This document shows, piece by piece, positions 25,525 through 34,220 of a DNA stretch of 64,000 bases. The first letter of the stretch is position 1. Every line of letters starts with the position of its first letter. A model generated the notes under the pieces. The model was not told where the DNA came from, searched no databases, and worked only from the letters and a program-made list of their open reading frames with translations. Source of the stretch: Paraburkholderia tuberum STM678 (lineage in GTDB: Bacteria; Pseudomonadota; Gammaproteobacteria; Burkholderiales; Burkholderiaceae). The stretch lies in assembly GCF_902833905.1 (NCBI RefSeq), contig NZ_CADFGP010000001.1, positions 124,001-188,000 on the forward strand, read 5' to 3'. A program made the position numbers and the translations under genes.

Positions 25525-26058
25525 ATGCCCGGCTCACACGACCCTGCAGTCCAGCCGACCCCCGTCTCGGGCGGCGCCGAAGCACTCGAAGACCCGGCTC
25601 TGCTGCGTCGCCTGCTGCGTGCGAAAGACCGCATCGATGTGGCCTCGCACGAAGCCTGGCCCGTGCGGCGCCTGGCTGAAGTCAGCGGCGTGTCGGAGGC
25701 GCACTTCGCGCGTTCGTTCAAGCGGGCCTTCGGCGTGCCGCCACACCGCTATCTGCTGACGCGGCGTATCGAACAGGCCACCACACTGCTGCGCGATACC
25801 GACCTCGGCATCACCGACATCGCGTTCGCGACCGGCTGGGAAAGCCTCGGCACGTTCGGCCGCGTCTTTCGCGACATTACCGGCCTGAGCCCGAGCGAGA
25901 TGCGCGTGCAGGCACGCGCCAATCCCGCTGAACTCGATCGCGTGCCCGCCTGCGTGCTGAAGGCCGCGCAACGCCCCGATCTGACGACCGCAGTTCTGGA
26001 AAAGCGCCGCCGCGTGGTCGGCGACACTGCCGAGCCTCCTATCAGCGAGACGTCGTGA
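25525..26058 (+). CDS. AraC-family transcriptional regulator
   Basis: 177-aa regulator consisting mainly of an AraC HTH domain (about residues 30-125). The first helix-turn-helix is VRRLAEVSGVSEAHFARSFK, then FGVPPHRYLLTRRIEQA, and the second is TDIAFATGWESLGTFGRVFR with GLSPSEMR. No ligand-binding domain is present. No clear Shine-Dalgarno precedes ATG 25525. Such short AraC proteins are often paired with a VOC/glyoxalase gene, and one (26366) does follow, after an intervening scrap. The C-terminal tail (AVLEKRRRV) is duplicated 307 bp downstream. Confidence 0.88.
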   Translation: MPGSHDPAVQPTPVSGGAEALEDPALLRRLLRAKDRIDVASHEAWPVRRLAEVSGVSEAHFARSFKRAFGVPPHRYLLTRRIEQATTLLRDTDLGITDIAFATGWESLGTFGRVFRDITGLSPSEMRVQARANPAELDRVPACVLKAAQRPDLTTAVLEKRRRVVGDTAEPPISETS

Positions 26059-26069
26059 ATGAGGGTATC
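25981..26069 (+). repeat. Imperfect direct repeat, copy 1 (end of the AraC gene)
   Basis: This segment encodes the AraC tail (TTAVLEKRRRV), its stop and the first codons of a frame reading MNEGI. A diverged second copy starts at 26288 and reads IAVLEKRRRV then MNQGI at the true VOC start. Both copies keep the order AraC tail, spacer, VOC-like start. Confidence 0.8.
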
Positions 26070-26270
26070 GGTGCATTGAGCCGGGTCGTCGATGGCGTCG
26101 ACGCGTTGCGCCGCGCCGTGCGCGAAGAACTGCAGATGGGCGCCGACCAGATCAAGATCATGGCCTCCGGCGGCGTCGCGTCGCCGACCGATCCGATCGG
26201 CGCGCTCGGTTACCGGAGGACGAGATTCGCGCGGTCGTCGCCGAAGCCGGCGCGCCGGCGTGCCGAAGGC
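26070..26270 (+). pseudogene. Amidohydrolase fragment
   Basis: Between the two direct repeats lies a fragment reading VVDGVDALRRAVREEL, then GADQIKIMASGGVASPTDPIG. This is typical of the imidazolonepropionase-like amidohydrolase family around its active-site region. After LGY a one-base loss shifts the frame; the continuing sequence EDEIRAVVAEAG is readable in another frame before homology stops. There are no start region, metal-binding N-terminus or C-terminus, so it cannot be functional. Confidence 0.75.
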
Positions 26271-26287
26271 CGGGCTAACGCCCGAAT

Positions 26288-26379
26288 CTGCCGATCGCAG
26301 TTTTGGAGAAGCGCCGCCGCGTGGCCAGCGATACAGTCGAACCCTCAACCAGCGAGGGAGGAGTGATGAATCAGGGTAT
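26288..26379 (+). repeat. Imperfect direct repeat, copy 2 (before the VOC gene)
   Basis: Diverged copy of 25981-26069. It encodes another AVLEKRRRV tail, but here with a GGGAGGAG ribosome-binding site and ATG leading into an intact VOC gene. It is probably the ancestral AraC-VOC junction or a duplicate of it. Confidence 0.8.
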
Positions 26380-26779
26380 CAATGTGGTCGGTTTGTACGT
26401 CGACGATCAGGATGCGGCGCTTTCGTTCTACGTCGACAAACTCGGCTTTCGCGTCCACACCGACGTGCGCAACGGTGCTTACCGCTGGCTCACGGTCCAG
26501 CACCCGGAACAGCCGACTTTCCAGTTGGGACTGTTCGCGCCGGGGCCGCCGGTCCACGATGAAGCGACCGCGCAAACGCTGCGCGCGATGGTCGCGAAGG
26601 GGGCGATGCCGCCATTGGTGCTGTCCGTTGCCGACTGTCGCGCGAGCTACGAGCAGTTGAAGGCGCGCGGCGTGGAATTCACGCAGGAGCCGGTGGATCG
26701 TTTCGGCAGCGTCGATGCGGGCTTTCGCGATCCGGCGGGCAATGGATGGAAGATGATCCAGGCGGCAACGGGCAAGTGA
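26366..26779 (+). CDS. VOC family (glyoxalase-like) protein
   Basis: 137-aa vicinal-oxygen-chelate protein. The N-terminal beta-alpha-beta-beta-beta unit reads INVVGLYVDDQDAALSFYVD then LGFRV, and the second module has SYEQLKARGVEFTQEP with FRDPAGNGW. ATG 26366 has GGAGGAG immediately upstream. The family includes metal-dependent lyases, dioxygenases and antibiotic-binding proteins, so no reaction can be assigned. The AraC gene upstream is a plausible regulator. Confidence 0.88.
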   Translation: MNQGINVVGLYVDDQDAALSFYVDKLGFRVHTDVRNGAYRWLTVQHPEQPTFQLGLFAPGPPVHDEATAQTLRAMVAKGAMPPLVLSVADCRASYEQLKARGVEFTQEPVDRFGSVDAGFRDPAGNGWKMIQAATGK

Positions 26780-26822
26780 GCGTGAGCGATCCGCCGCGCG
26801 CGGGCGCGGCGCGCAGCCGCAT

Positions 26823-26866
26823 ACGGCCGGCGGTGCGTCGCACGATCGCGACGCACCGCCGGCCGT
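26823..26866. terminator. 19-bp perfect inverted repeat, bidirectional terminator candidate
   Basis: The arm at 26823-26841 (starting ACGGCCGGCGG) is perfectly complementary to 26848-26866, with a 6-base loop. It lies between the convergent VOC gene and EF-hand gene, as expected for a shared terminator. No U-tract follows on either side. Confidence 0.7.
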
Positions 26867-26894
26867 CATCCCGGACCACTGGACTAGCTGACTC

Positions 26895-27293
26895 TCACTG
26901 CTGATGCTGCTGCAGATACTGCCGAACGTCGTTCAACGTCACGCGGCCCGAATGCGCGGTATCGATCTCGTCAAAATGCCTGGCGATATAGCCGAGCCCA
27001 TTGCTTTGCGCCTGGGCCTTGGTGATCGACGAGCCGTTGCTGAGCACCGATTTCGCGCCCAGTCTGCTCTCCACGCGCTGCTGAGCCTGCTGCTGCAGCG
27101 TCGAGCCGGTGGTCGGCGCGACCGCGTTGGCACGGTTGTGAGGAAAGAACGGACCGTCCACACCGTGTTCGCCGTTGGGTAGCGTCACGGGCGCCACCGG
27201 CTGGGGCGGCAACGCATGCGCACTGCCGACGATCACACCGAGGACGATCAATGCCAGAGTACGTCGCAAGATATCGATTGAAGACATGATCAT
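26895..27293 (-). CDS. Small exported EF-hand domain protein
   Basis: Secreted protein of about 130 aa with an N-terminal signal (LALIVLGVIVGSAHA). The mature part is Pro/Gln-rich. The C-terminus holds a single EF-hand-like loop (DEIDTAHSGRVTLNDV, with Asp/Asn/Ser/Val positions) followed by RQYLQQHQQ. The start is uncertain among closely spaced ATGs at 27293 and 27287. It lies 51 bp downstream of the S10 peptidase gene on the same strand and may be cotranscribed. Calcium binding is inferred from the loop only. Confidence 0.7.
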   Translation of the reverse strand: MIMSSIDILRRTLALIVLGVIVGSAHALPPQPVAPVTLPNGEHGVDGPFFPHNRANAVAPTTGSTLQQQAQQRVESRLGAKSVLSNGSSITKAQAQSNGLGYIARHFDEIDTAHSGRVTLNDVRQYLQQHQQ

Positions 27294-27344
27294 TCGCCAT
27301 AAAAAGTAGTCAGAGGGTTTCGCGCGAAGCGAAACCACCACCGA

Positions 27345-29180
27345 TCAGGGCGCGGCCGCGGCGAGCGCCTCGCTCGTCGGCGTAGCGGCTGACGCTTCGT
27401 CGGCCCACGGCTGAGGCAGCGTCGCGAGCGTCAGCGCGCCCGCTATCGGCGTGCCGCCATAGAAGGCCGCGAGATCCGCCTTCATCTGCGGGCGCGCCAC
27501 GTCATCCAGATAAATCATATGTCCGCCCTGGAAGAAGTTGACCTGCAGATTCGGGTTGAGACCCTGGACCGTCTTGAGCCGCGCGAGCTGCTTCTCGGTA
27601 TTGAAGAACGGCGTGGCGAGATCGTGGAAGCCGTTTTCCGCCAGCACCTTCAGTTGCGGATTCAGCGTTAGCGCGCCGAGCAGATCGGGGATCGTGTCGG
27701 GCAGCGGCTGGCCGCCGTGCGAGAAATCCCACACCTCGATGATCGCGTCGTTCAGCGGCATGTACGCCGCGTTCGGCGCCGTGTAACCGAGGTAATCCGG
27801 CATCTGTGTCGCCAACGCATTGGTGAATGGCAGCGAGATCAGGATGTCCGACGGGTCGCCGTCGCTCTGCAGACGCGAGTCCGAGTTGGGCAACGACACG
27901 CGACCATCGTAGCGGCCTATCGTCGAGCCTGGCACCAGCGTGAGGTTGAACGGATTGACGTTGAAGTAGCCCTGCATCGCCTGCAACGTGAGACCGGATT
28001 CGGCGTCCCAGAACTTCTCCAGCCACGTGGGCGGGAAGTTCGGCGGTCCCGCGTAGGTGGGCGCGCCGAGCTGGCTCAAGGTCCAGTACAGCGAATAATT
28101 CTTGAACAGGTTGTAGTTGGCGGTCACGAACGCCTCGCTGCGAAGCGCGTAGGTCGCCTGACTCACTGGCGCTGGCGATACCTGGTTGTAGTACGCCGCG
28201 ACCTCGGCGTAGCCCGGCATGTAGCCGCTCAATGTATCGGTTTCGAGCGCGAGCTGGTCGGGCGAACCCGTGATTGCCACCGCCTCGATCGCATCCGCGA
28301 AGTAGTTCAGGATCGAAGACTGCAGCGTGATCCCCGTCAGTTGCACGCCGGCCGATTCGAGCGCGAGCGCGAGGATGTCGGTGCGAGGCGTGCCGTACGA
28401 TTCGCCGTACAGATAGATCGGCGAGCTGCTGCGTGAATTGACCGTCAGGTAGCGGATGATGAAGTCGCGCATGATGTTCGCGTCCGCATCGGTGCTCCAG
28501 TAGGTCTGGTTCGTGTTCGGCAGGATCGCTTCGGAGAGGCCCGTGCCAGGCGGATCGATGAACACGAGATCGGTCGTGTCGATCAGGCTCTCGGTGTTGT
28601 TCACAAGCGGGTAGTTCGGCCAGCTGGTGCCGTTCAGCAGCGGATCGGTGGTCGCGACGCGCGTCGGCGCGAACGATCCGAGACGCAGCCAGATCGACGA
28701 AGAACCCGGCCCGCCGTTATAGACGAACGTAACGGGGCGCGGTTTGCCATTCGTGCTCGGCGCCGTGTAGGCCACGTAGGACATCGTCGCTTCGGGTGCG
28801 CCGCTCGTCAGATCCATCGCGGTCAGGTGGCCGGTGGTCGTCGTGTAATTGACGGTGGTGCTGCCGGACGTCCATTGGTAATGCATGATCGCCGCTTTCT
28901 CCGCGACTAGCGACGCGGCTATCCCGGACGTCGCACTCGTCGAATAGGTGGTGAGATCGGTGTAGGGCTGATTGGCGGATGGCGTCTGCGGCGCCGACGC
29001 CGCTTGCGCCTGATTGGCGACCTGCGCCATGCCGCTCGGTACCGCCGACGCCGACGAACCTCCGTCGCTGCCGCCGCATCCGGCGAGCATAACGATTCCG
29101 AGTGTCAGCGCGCTTAGCGCGGCGAGCCGGCCATGACGACGGACGCGACCATCGTCGGTACTCCTTCTGTCTGGATTCAT
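27345..29180 (-). CDS. S10-type serine carboxypeptidase-like lipoprotein
   Basis: 611-aa exported hydrolase. A lipobox (VMLAGCGG, Cys about 35) and a Ser/Ala/Gln-rich linker precede an alpha/beta-hydrolase domain of the peptidase S10 family: the oxyanion segment YNGGPGSSS (about 154-162), FIDPPGTGLSE, catalytic Ser261 in YGESYGTPR, an Asp in NGFHDLATP and the final His in FFQGGHMIY. Carboxypeptidase activity is predicted from the family. It is probably lipid-anchored and periplasmic or on the outer surface. GGGAACGAG precedes the ATG. Confidence 0.88.
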   Translation of the reverse strand: MNPDRRSTDDGRVRRHGRLAALSALTLGIVMLAGCGGSDGGSSASAVPSGMAQVANQAQAASAPQTPSANQPYTDLTTYSTSATSGIAASLVAEKAAIMHYQWTSGSTTVNYTTTTGHLTAMDLTSGAPEATMSYVAYTAPSTNGKPRPVTFVYNGGPGSSSIWLRLGSFAPTRVATTDPLLNGTSWPNYPLVNNTESLIDTTDLVFIDPPGTGLSEAILPNTNQTYWSTDADANIMRDFIIRYLTVNSRSSSPIYLYGESYGTPRTDILALALESAGVQLTGITLQSSILNYFADAIEAVAITGSPDQLALETDTLSGYMPGYAEVAAYYNQVSPAPVSQATYALRSEAFVTANYNLFKNYSLYWTLSQLGAPTYAGPPNFPPTWLEKFWDAESGLTLQAMQGYFNVNPFNLTLVPGSTIGRYDGRVSLPNSDSRLQSDGDPSDILISLPFTNALATQMPDYLGYTAPNAAYMPLNDAIIEVWDFSHGGQPLPDTIPDLLGALTLNPQLKVLAENGFHDLATPFFNTEKQLARLKTVQGLNPNLQVNFFQGGHMIYLDDVARPQMKADLAAFYGGTPIAGALTLATLPQPWADEASAATPTSEALAAAAP

Positions 29181-29727
29181 CTCGTTCCCTGGTGAGTGAT
29201 ACCGCTACACAAAGGCCGCTTTTCGCAATGCATTAATTCAAAATACTTGCATCAATATTTCCATTCGCTTTCTGAAATTACTAATTGAATGGATAAATGG
29301 ATTCCCTGTCGATTTATCTCGACATTTCAAGAGAAATTTAAAATTGAATCTTTCCGTTGCTTACAGCAAGAGTGAAAATAGGATGCGAAATGCGGTCTTG
29401 TCAAGGATCAAGCGGCAATTATGCGATTCAGAATAAAGTCGGATTTTGTGGAGGAGTAGCGCTTTGAGATCGAGCGTTGGCGCGGTCGCCGCCGCATGGG
29501 GGCAGAAAAACGCTGGCGGATTTATCCGAATTGCATTGAATGGCGACGACGAACTGCGGATTTTCGTGGCTATGTCGTCGGAATTAATTGCATTTGATAA
29601 ATATAACTGAATGGTAAATTTAACCGGTGAAAACGCGTCCTCAATAGAATTAAAAAAAATAGCAGGCTGGGGAATTTCCGTCCGGGCGGCGTCGATCGCT
29701 TCGGCGAGCGGGGCGGCGGTACGCCCG
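29181..29727. other. AT-rich intergenic stretch
   Basis: About 550 bp, clearly richer in A and T than the rest of the window (many AATT, TTTAAA and GATAAAT runs between about 29220 and 29670). It lies upstream of the S10 peptidase gene and downstream of the DUF2784 gene. A 133-codon minus-strand frame across part of it has no recognisable features. It may contain the peptidase promoter or a bound silencer region such as H-NS type sites. Confidence 0.4.
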
Positions 29728-30096
29728 TCACGCTCGTGGCCGAATTCGGAACCACGTAACAATCACTGCCAGCAAGAACGCGACATAGGCGACTACGAAC
29801 ACCCAGCCCGGAAAGTCGTAATACAGCCAGGCGCTGACCCAGCGCTGTATGAAGCCTTGCGGACCGACCGTTCCCGTGCGCAGACGATCCTCCAGAACGG
29901 TTAACGGGCACGGCACATTGAGCACCGCAAGGGTCGCCACGATACCGATGGCGAGAACATGTACCGTCCGGAATGTGCGATTGCGCGCCCACGGGAGTCC
30001 CAAACCGTGGGCGATCCAGATGGCGAATAGTCCGCCGACGATAAACACCACGATCAGCGCGTGCAGCACGAGAACAATATTGGCGAGCCAGATCAT
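29728..30096 (-). CDS. DUF2784 family membrane protein
   Basis: 122-aa protein with three or four hydrophobic helices. The conserved DUF2784 pattern is visible: ANIVLVLHALIVVFIVGG at the N-terminus, HVLAIGIVATLAVLNVPCPLTVLE in the middle (the Cys-Pro-Leu-Thr motif is typical) and a C-terminal WVFVVAYVAFLLAVIV. Function unknown. GGAAG precedes ATG 30096. It lies downstream of treA on the same strand, with 54 bp between them. Confidence 0.85.
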   Translation of the reverse strand: MIWLANIVLVLHALIVVFIVGGLFAIWIAHGLGLPWARNRTFRTVHVLAIGIVATLAVLNVPCPLTVLEDRLRTGTVGPQGFIQRWVSAWLYYDFPGWVFVVAYVAFLLAVIVTWFRIRPRA

Positions 30097-30150
30097 TCTG
30101 CTTCCATTGGGACTAGCCGCACGACACTCGCTTGACGATGCCGCGGGGAC

Positions 30151-31824
30151 TCACTGCCCATTGCCATACAGATCGAGCAGCATCAAGGTTACGCCATTGG
30201 TCCACCCGAAGCCGTCCTGCAGCGGATACTCGCCACCCCCGCCGCCGCCTTCGCCCGCGCCTTCCACGACGTATTTCTCGACGAGCTTGTGCTGCGTGTT
30301 GTAGACGTTCTCGACGTCCGCGAGAAAGCGCGTGCCGATCGGCTGCGCGAGGTCGGCGCGTCCGTAGCGCTTGAGGCCCTGAATCGCGATCCAGTGCAAC
30401 GGCGCCCAGCCGTTCGGCGCGTCCCATTGCTGCGTGGTGTTATAGGTCGACGTCGTGAGGCCGCCCTGCTTGAGCAGCACATTCTGCACGGTCTGGGCGG
30501 TCTTCCACGCGCGATCGGGCCACGCCACGCCGGCCATCAGCGGATACAGCATCGCCGGTGTCTGGTTGTCGCGCGACTTGCCGAGTTGCCAGTCATAGTC
30601 GCCGTAGTAGCCGTTGCTATTCCACAGATAGCGGTTGATGCCTTGCGCGCGCCGCGCCGCGTAGCCGATGAACTGCGCGACGCAACGGAAGTCGCGTGTC
30701 TCCGAGCAGCCGCGCGCGATCGTCGTCTCCAGATGGAACAACAGGCTGTTCAGATCGACCGGGATGATCGATGTCGTGCGCACCGTTGCGAGCGTCTGGT
30801 TGTCGCCGAACCAGCGTGAGCTGAAATCCCAGCCGCTTTCGGCGGTCGCGCGCAGATCGCGGTAGACCTGGTTGGCCGGCCGGGCGCTCGCCTGCGCGGT
30901 CTGCACGTCCTCGAGGTACGACTCGTCGCGCGGCGTGTCCAGATCGTCCCAGTAGCGGTTCAGCACGGTGCCATCGTTGAGCACGACCACATTGTGCGTA
31001 GCGCCGCCGGGCGGCGTGCTGGACGAGCCTTGCATCCAGTACGCGTACTCCTTGCGCAGCACAGGCAGGTACTTCTGATAAACCTTGTTGCCTTCCTTTT
31101 GCGCCGCGAGCTCCACCATATACGAGTAGAACGGCGGCTGCGAGCGGCTCAGATAGTACGTGCGATTGCCGTTCGGTATGTGGCCGAACGTGTCGATCAT
31201 GTACGCGAAGTTGTCGAGCATATCGTCGACGAGATCTTCACGTCCGGACTCCTGCAGCCCCAGCATCGTGAAATAGGTATCCCAGTAGTAGCCTTCGCGA
31301 AAGCGGCCGCCCGGCACGACGTATGGTTTGGGCAGCGGGATCAGCGAGCTGTAGTCGGGCGCGCTCGTCGTCGTGCGCGTGAGGCCGTCCCAGAGCCAGT
31401 CGATGTGCTCGCGCAGACTCTGGTTCGGCGGCGGCGTGATGCTCTGATCGGGCGGCGGCGTGAAGTACTGGCTGACGAATTTCTGCAGCGAAAAGCCGGG
31501 CTGGTTCTTCTGCGTTTCGTATAGCTGGACGATCGCGGCGGGATTGCCATTCGGCGTCGCGTCGACGAACGTCTTCTGGTCGGCGAAGATCTGCGCGGTT
31601 TGCACGGCGACGAACAGATCGCCGTACAGAATGTCGGGCGCCGGCGGCAGCGTAGCGCCCACCTGGATATCGGCCAGACAGCTCGCGGATGAGAAGACGA
31701 GCGAGGCGATGCAGGCGACGCCGAGCGTGATCGGCGAACGCCGCGGCACGAAGTACTTATTTGAGCTGGGGAAGAGATGCGCGGTTGATGCATTGCGGCT
31801 GCGAGACAGTGATTGAATGCTCAT
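30151..31824 (-). CDS. treA: Periplasmic alpha,alpha-trehalase
   Basis: GH37 trehalase, splitting trehalose into two glucose units. Both family signatures are present: [14 protein letters not shown] (about residues 171-184) and [13 protein letters not shown] near the C-terminus, followed by the glycine-rich [21 protein letters not shown] long N-terminal region with a hydrophobic stretch ([20 protein letters not shown]) indicates export to the periplasm. GGAGG stands before ATG 31824. It probably lets the cell use trehalose from plant or microbial sources. Confidence 0.96.
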   Translation of the reverse strand: MSIQSLSRSRNASTAHLFPSSNKYFVPRRSPITLGVACIASLVFSSASCLADIQVGATLPPAPDILYGDLFVAVQTAQIFADQKTFVDATPNGNPAAIVQLYETQKNQPGFSLQKFVSQYFTPPPDQSITPPPNQSLREHIDWLWDGLTRTTTSAPDYSSLIPLPKPYVVPGGRFREGYYWDTYFTMLGLQESGREDLVDDMLDNFAYMIDTFGHIPNGNRTYYLSRSQPPFYSYMVELAAQKEGNKVYQKYLPVLRKEYAYWMQGSSSTPPGGATHNVVVLNDGTVLNRYWDDLDTPRDESYLEDVQTAQASARPANQVYRDLRATAESGWDFSSRWFGDNQTLATVRTTSIIPVDLNSLLFHLETTIARGCSETRDFRCVAQFIGYAARRAQGINRYLWNSNGYYGDYDWQLGKSRDNQTPAMLYPLMAGVAWPDRAWKTAQTVQNVLLKQGGLTTSTYNTTQQWDAPNGWAPLHWIAIQGLKRYGRADLAQPIGTRFLADVENVYNTQHKLVEKYVVEGAGEGGGGGGEYPLQDGFGWTNGVTLMLLDLYGNGQ

Positions 31825-32186
31825 GATGCCTCCAAGGTTGTGGGCATTTCACTGGTCTCATCGCGTGCCATTCGAGGTCGTCTCCCGGCGACATGCGAGT
31901 CCGACACGAGGGTGGCCGGATCAATGGCTCCGAAAGCATCGCACGCTTTCGAAGCATCAGGCAACTGCGGCGCAGCAGAGCGTGCATGCATTCAGCACGA
32001 AGAATGAAACGTGATGAACGAGGGAGAAGGTGCGCGTAATGGCGTATCCGCGCTTGCTTCGTGATTCGAAGCAATGGAAGCGTTGATCGCGAGCGATTGC
32101 GCGGCAGAAACCGCTCAGCGAGCAAGCGGCGTACCTGCGTCGACCATTCGGCAGCTCGGCGCGGGTACGCGAGAACAACGAGAAAA
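31825..32186. promoter_or_regulatory. treA upstream region
   Basis: 362 bp between the treA start and the stop of the amino-acid binding protein gene, both on the minus strand. It should contain the treA promoter and perhaps a terminator for the upstream gene. No defined hairpin or hexamer pair was recognised. Confidence 0.3.
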
Positions 32187-32987
32187 TTACTGCGCGATAG
32201 GCTGAGTCACGTCCGTGCCGAACCAGTGCATCGAGATCTTCTTGAGCGTGCCGTCCTGCTTCATTTGGGTCAGCGCGTCGTCGAGTGCTTTCGCGAACTT
32301 CGGATTGTCCTTGCGGAACGGGATGCCCATTTCCTGCTCGGCGCCTTTCAGCACCGCGCCCGTACGCAACGGCAACTGCGAGTTCTTGATGATGTACGGC
32401 AGCATCAGCCGGTCGTCGATCGTCGCATCGATACGCCTGGCGGCGAGATCGCGCAGTTTCTCGGGCGCACCCGGATAAGTTTGCACGTTGATGCCAGGTA
32501 CCGCGCGGGCCATCTGGTCGTAGTTGGTGCCGAGCGTCACGCCGATCTTCTTGTCGCCCTTGAATTCGTCGAGCGATTTGAACTCACGCTTGTCGTCCGC
32601 CCGTTGGATCAGCTGCGCGGCCGAGTACGTGTACGGCTGGCTGAAATCAAGAACCTGTTTGCGTTGCGGGGTAATGGTGACCTGATTGATGATCACGTCG
32701 AATTTGCCGCTCTGCAGCGCCGCGATAATGCCGCTCCACTCGGTCGGAATGAATACCGGCTTTACGCCGAGTTTCGCCGCCACGGCTTTCGCGACATCGA
32801 CGTCGAAGCCTTCGAGCTCGCCGTCCTTGTTGCGCGAGTCGAACGGCGGATAGGTGCCTTCGAGACCGATCTTCAGGACTCCGGCCTGTTTGACCGAGTC
32901 GAGCAGATCTTCGGCATGAGCCGCGACCGCGGTAAAGCTGAGAGCCGAGAGCGCCAACGCGTTTATAAGCAGCTTCGAAAGTTTCAT
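32187..32987 (-). CDS. Amino-acid ABC transporter substrate-binding protein
   Basis: 266-aa periplasmic binding protein of family 3 (HisJ/GlnH type). The signal peptide ends SFTAVAAHA. The mature part begins EDLLDSVKQAGVLKIGLEGTYPPF, then GFDVDVAKAVAAKLGV and FVPTEW, with the domain-2 segment KKIGVTLGTNYDQ. GGAGACACTCA precedes ATG 32987. No permease or ATPase gene is adjacent, so its partners are elsewhere. The final base position in the window shows an amino-acid-type ABC ATPase, but that is 31 kb away. The ligand is uncertain (polar amino acid). Confidence 0.92.
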   Translation of the reverse strand: MKLSKLLINALALSALSFTAVAAHAEDLLDSVKQAGVLKIGLEGTYPPFDSRNKDGELEGFDVDVAKAVAAKLGVKPVFIPTEWSGIIAALQSGKFDVIINQVTITPQRKQVLDFSQPYTYSAAQLIQRADDKREFKSLDEFKGDKKIGVTLGTNYDQMARAVPGINVQTYPGAPEKLRDLAARRIDATIDDRLMLPYIIKNSQLPLRTGAVLKGAEQEMGIPFRKDNPKFAKALDDALTQMKQDGTLKKISMHWFGTDVTQPIAQ

Positions 32988-33154
32988 TGAGTGTCTCCTC
33001 TGTACTTGAGTATCAGGCTGCGCAACGCAACGATTTCACCATCGCGTCGGCAACCCGGCAGTGTCGCTTCGTGGAACAAGCCGGGTTGCGCGCGTCATCC
33101 TAGCACTCCAGAAGTCGCCTGTTTTATCTTTGTTCGGAAGCGGGCGCGCGCGGA

Positions 33155-33376
33155 TGAAACTCCGGCTTCGAAAAATCGCAGCGGCGCGATCTCGTGGTGG
33201 ATAGACTGAATGCGATCGATGGGCTCTATTGTCCTCGTCCGACCGGCGCCTTCTATGTCTATCCGTCAGGCGCGGGTGTGATCGGGCGGCGTACGCCCGA
33301 CGGACGCGTGATCGCCAACGACAGCGATTTCGTCATGTACCTGCTCGAAAGCCAGGACGTCGGCGTGATCCAGGGC
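33155..33376 (+). pseudogene. Aminotransferase C-terminal fragment
   Basis: A short open stretch reads FEKSQRRDLVVDRLNAIDGL, then PTGAFYVYPS and FVMYLLESQDVGVIQGA, which is the C-terminal domain of class I/II PLP-dependent aminotransferases. There is no N-terminal domain or PLP lysine, a stop lies just upstream of 33155, and homology ends where the convergent DeoR-type gene begins. This is a non-functional scrap left by a deletion or insertion. Confidence 0.75.
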
Positions 33377-33385
33377 GCGCCACCC

Positions 33386-34141
33386 CTACGCTCTCACCAC
33401 AGTCACCCCAGCCGCTTCGATCGGCTTCGTCAATTCCGCGCGGGTCTTCTTCTCGACCACGATGGTCTGCGCGAGTTTGATCTCGCCGATCACGAACCGC
33501 GATGCGGCGTTCAGTTTCGACGATGACGCGAGCACGACCGTTTCCGCCGCCCGTGCGGCGAGCGCGCGCTTGATCGCGGCTTCCTCGAAGTCACCGGTGC
33601 TCAGCCCAGCGCTGGGATGCACGCCGGTCACCCCCATGAAGTACAGGTCGGCATGGATGCGCGAAATGCCTTCCATCGCCGCGGCGCCGACGGCCACGAT
33701 CGAATGTTTGTAAAGCCGGCCGCCAATCAGGATCACCTCGACACAAGGATGCGCGGCAAGCGCCGTGGCGACGCTCGGACTATGCGTGACGATGGTCGCG
33801 TGCAAATCGGACGGCAGCGCCTGGACCAATAGCGCCGACGTGGTGCCGCCGTCGACGATCACGGTTTGCCCCGGCGCGATCAGTTCGACCGCTCGCCGAG
33901 CGATGCGCCGCTTGGCGAGCGTCTCGATGTCCTGACGCTGCTCGAATGACGCGAGCGCCGCCGACGCGGGCAACGCGCCGCCGTGGACCCGCTGCAAGCG
34001 CCCCTGCGCGGCCAGTTCGCGTAGATCGCGGCGGATCGTGTCTTCCGACACGCCAAACGCCGCGCTCAGCTCGCCTGCCAGGACCTGCCCGTTGCGCGCG
34101 AGTTCGTCGAGGATCGCTTTCTTGCGTTGGATCGTCAACAT
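33386..34141 (-). CDS. DeoR/GlpR-family transcriptional regulator
   Basis: 251-aa regulator starting at MLTIQRKKAILDELARNG. The DeoR HTH (about residues 5-57: GELSAAFGVSEDTIRRDLRE) is followed by a sugar-phosphate sensor domain (IVDGGTTSALLVQAL, VEVILIGGRLYKHSIVAVG, ADLYFMGVTGVHPSAGLST). A longer in-frame start at 34189 adds residues without homology and would run through the operator repeats. Divergent from the Nudix gene, with three phased repeats in between. It probably controls both genes in response to a phosphorylated metabolite. Confidence 0.92.
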   Translation of the reverse strand: MLTIQRKKAILDELARNGQVLAGELSAAFGVSEDTIRRDLRELAAQGRLQRVHGGALPASAALASFEQRQDIETLAKRRIARRAVELIAPGQTVIVDGGTTSALLVQALPSDLHATIVTHSPSVATALAAHPCVEVILIGGRLYKHSIVAVGAAAMEGISRIHADLYFMGVTGVHPSAGLSTGDFEEAAIKRALAARAAETVVLASSSKLNAASRFVIGEIKLAQTIVVEKKTRAELTKPIEAAGVTVVRA

Positions 34142-34146
34142 TGCAT

Positions 34147-34183
34147 TGCACGAAATATCTTGAAAGTGCACGAAGTTGCACGA
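34147..34183. promoter_or_regulatory. Three phased TGCACGA direct repeats (DeoR operator candidate)
   Basis: TGCACGA occurs at 34147-34153, 34167-34173 and 34177-34183. Start-to-start distances are 20 and 10 bp, that is two turns and one turn of the helix, so all face the same side. They lie between the DeoR start (34141) and the Nudix start (34221). Short direct repeats at helical spacing are typical of DeoR-family operators. Confidence 0.6.
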
Positions 34184-34220
34184 TACCATGAATCATTGTC
34201 CATGGTCGACAGGAGGCGCA

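Noticed and set aside
29361..29762. 133-codon minus-strand frame in the AT-rich gap
   Set aside because: It runs into the DUF2784 gene in another frame, has no start signal and looks like chance in AT-rich DNA.
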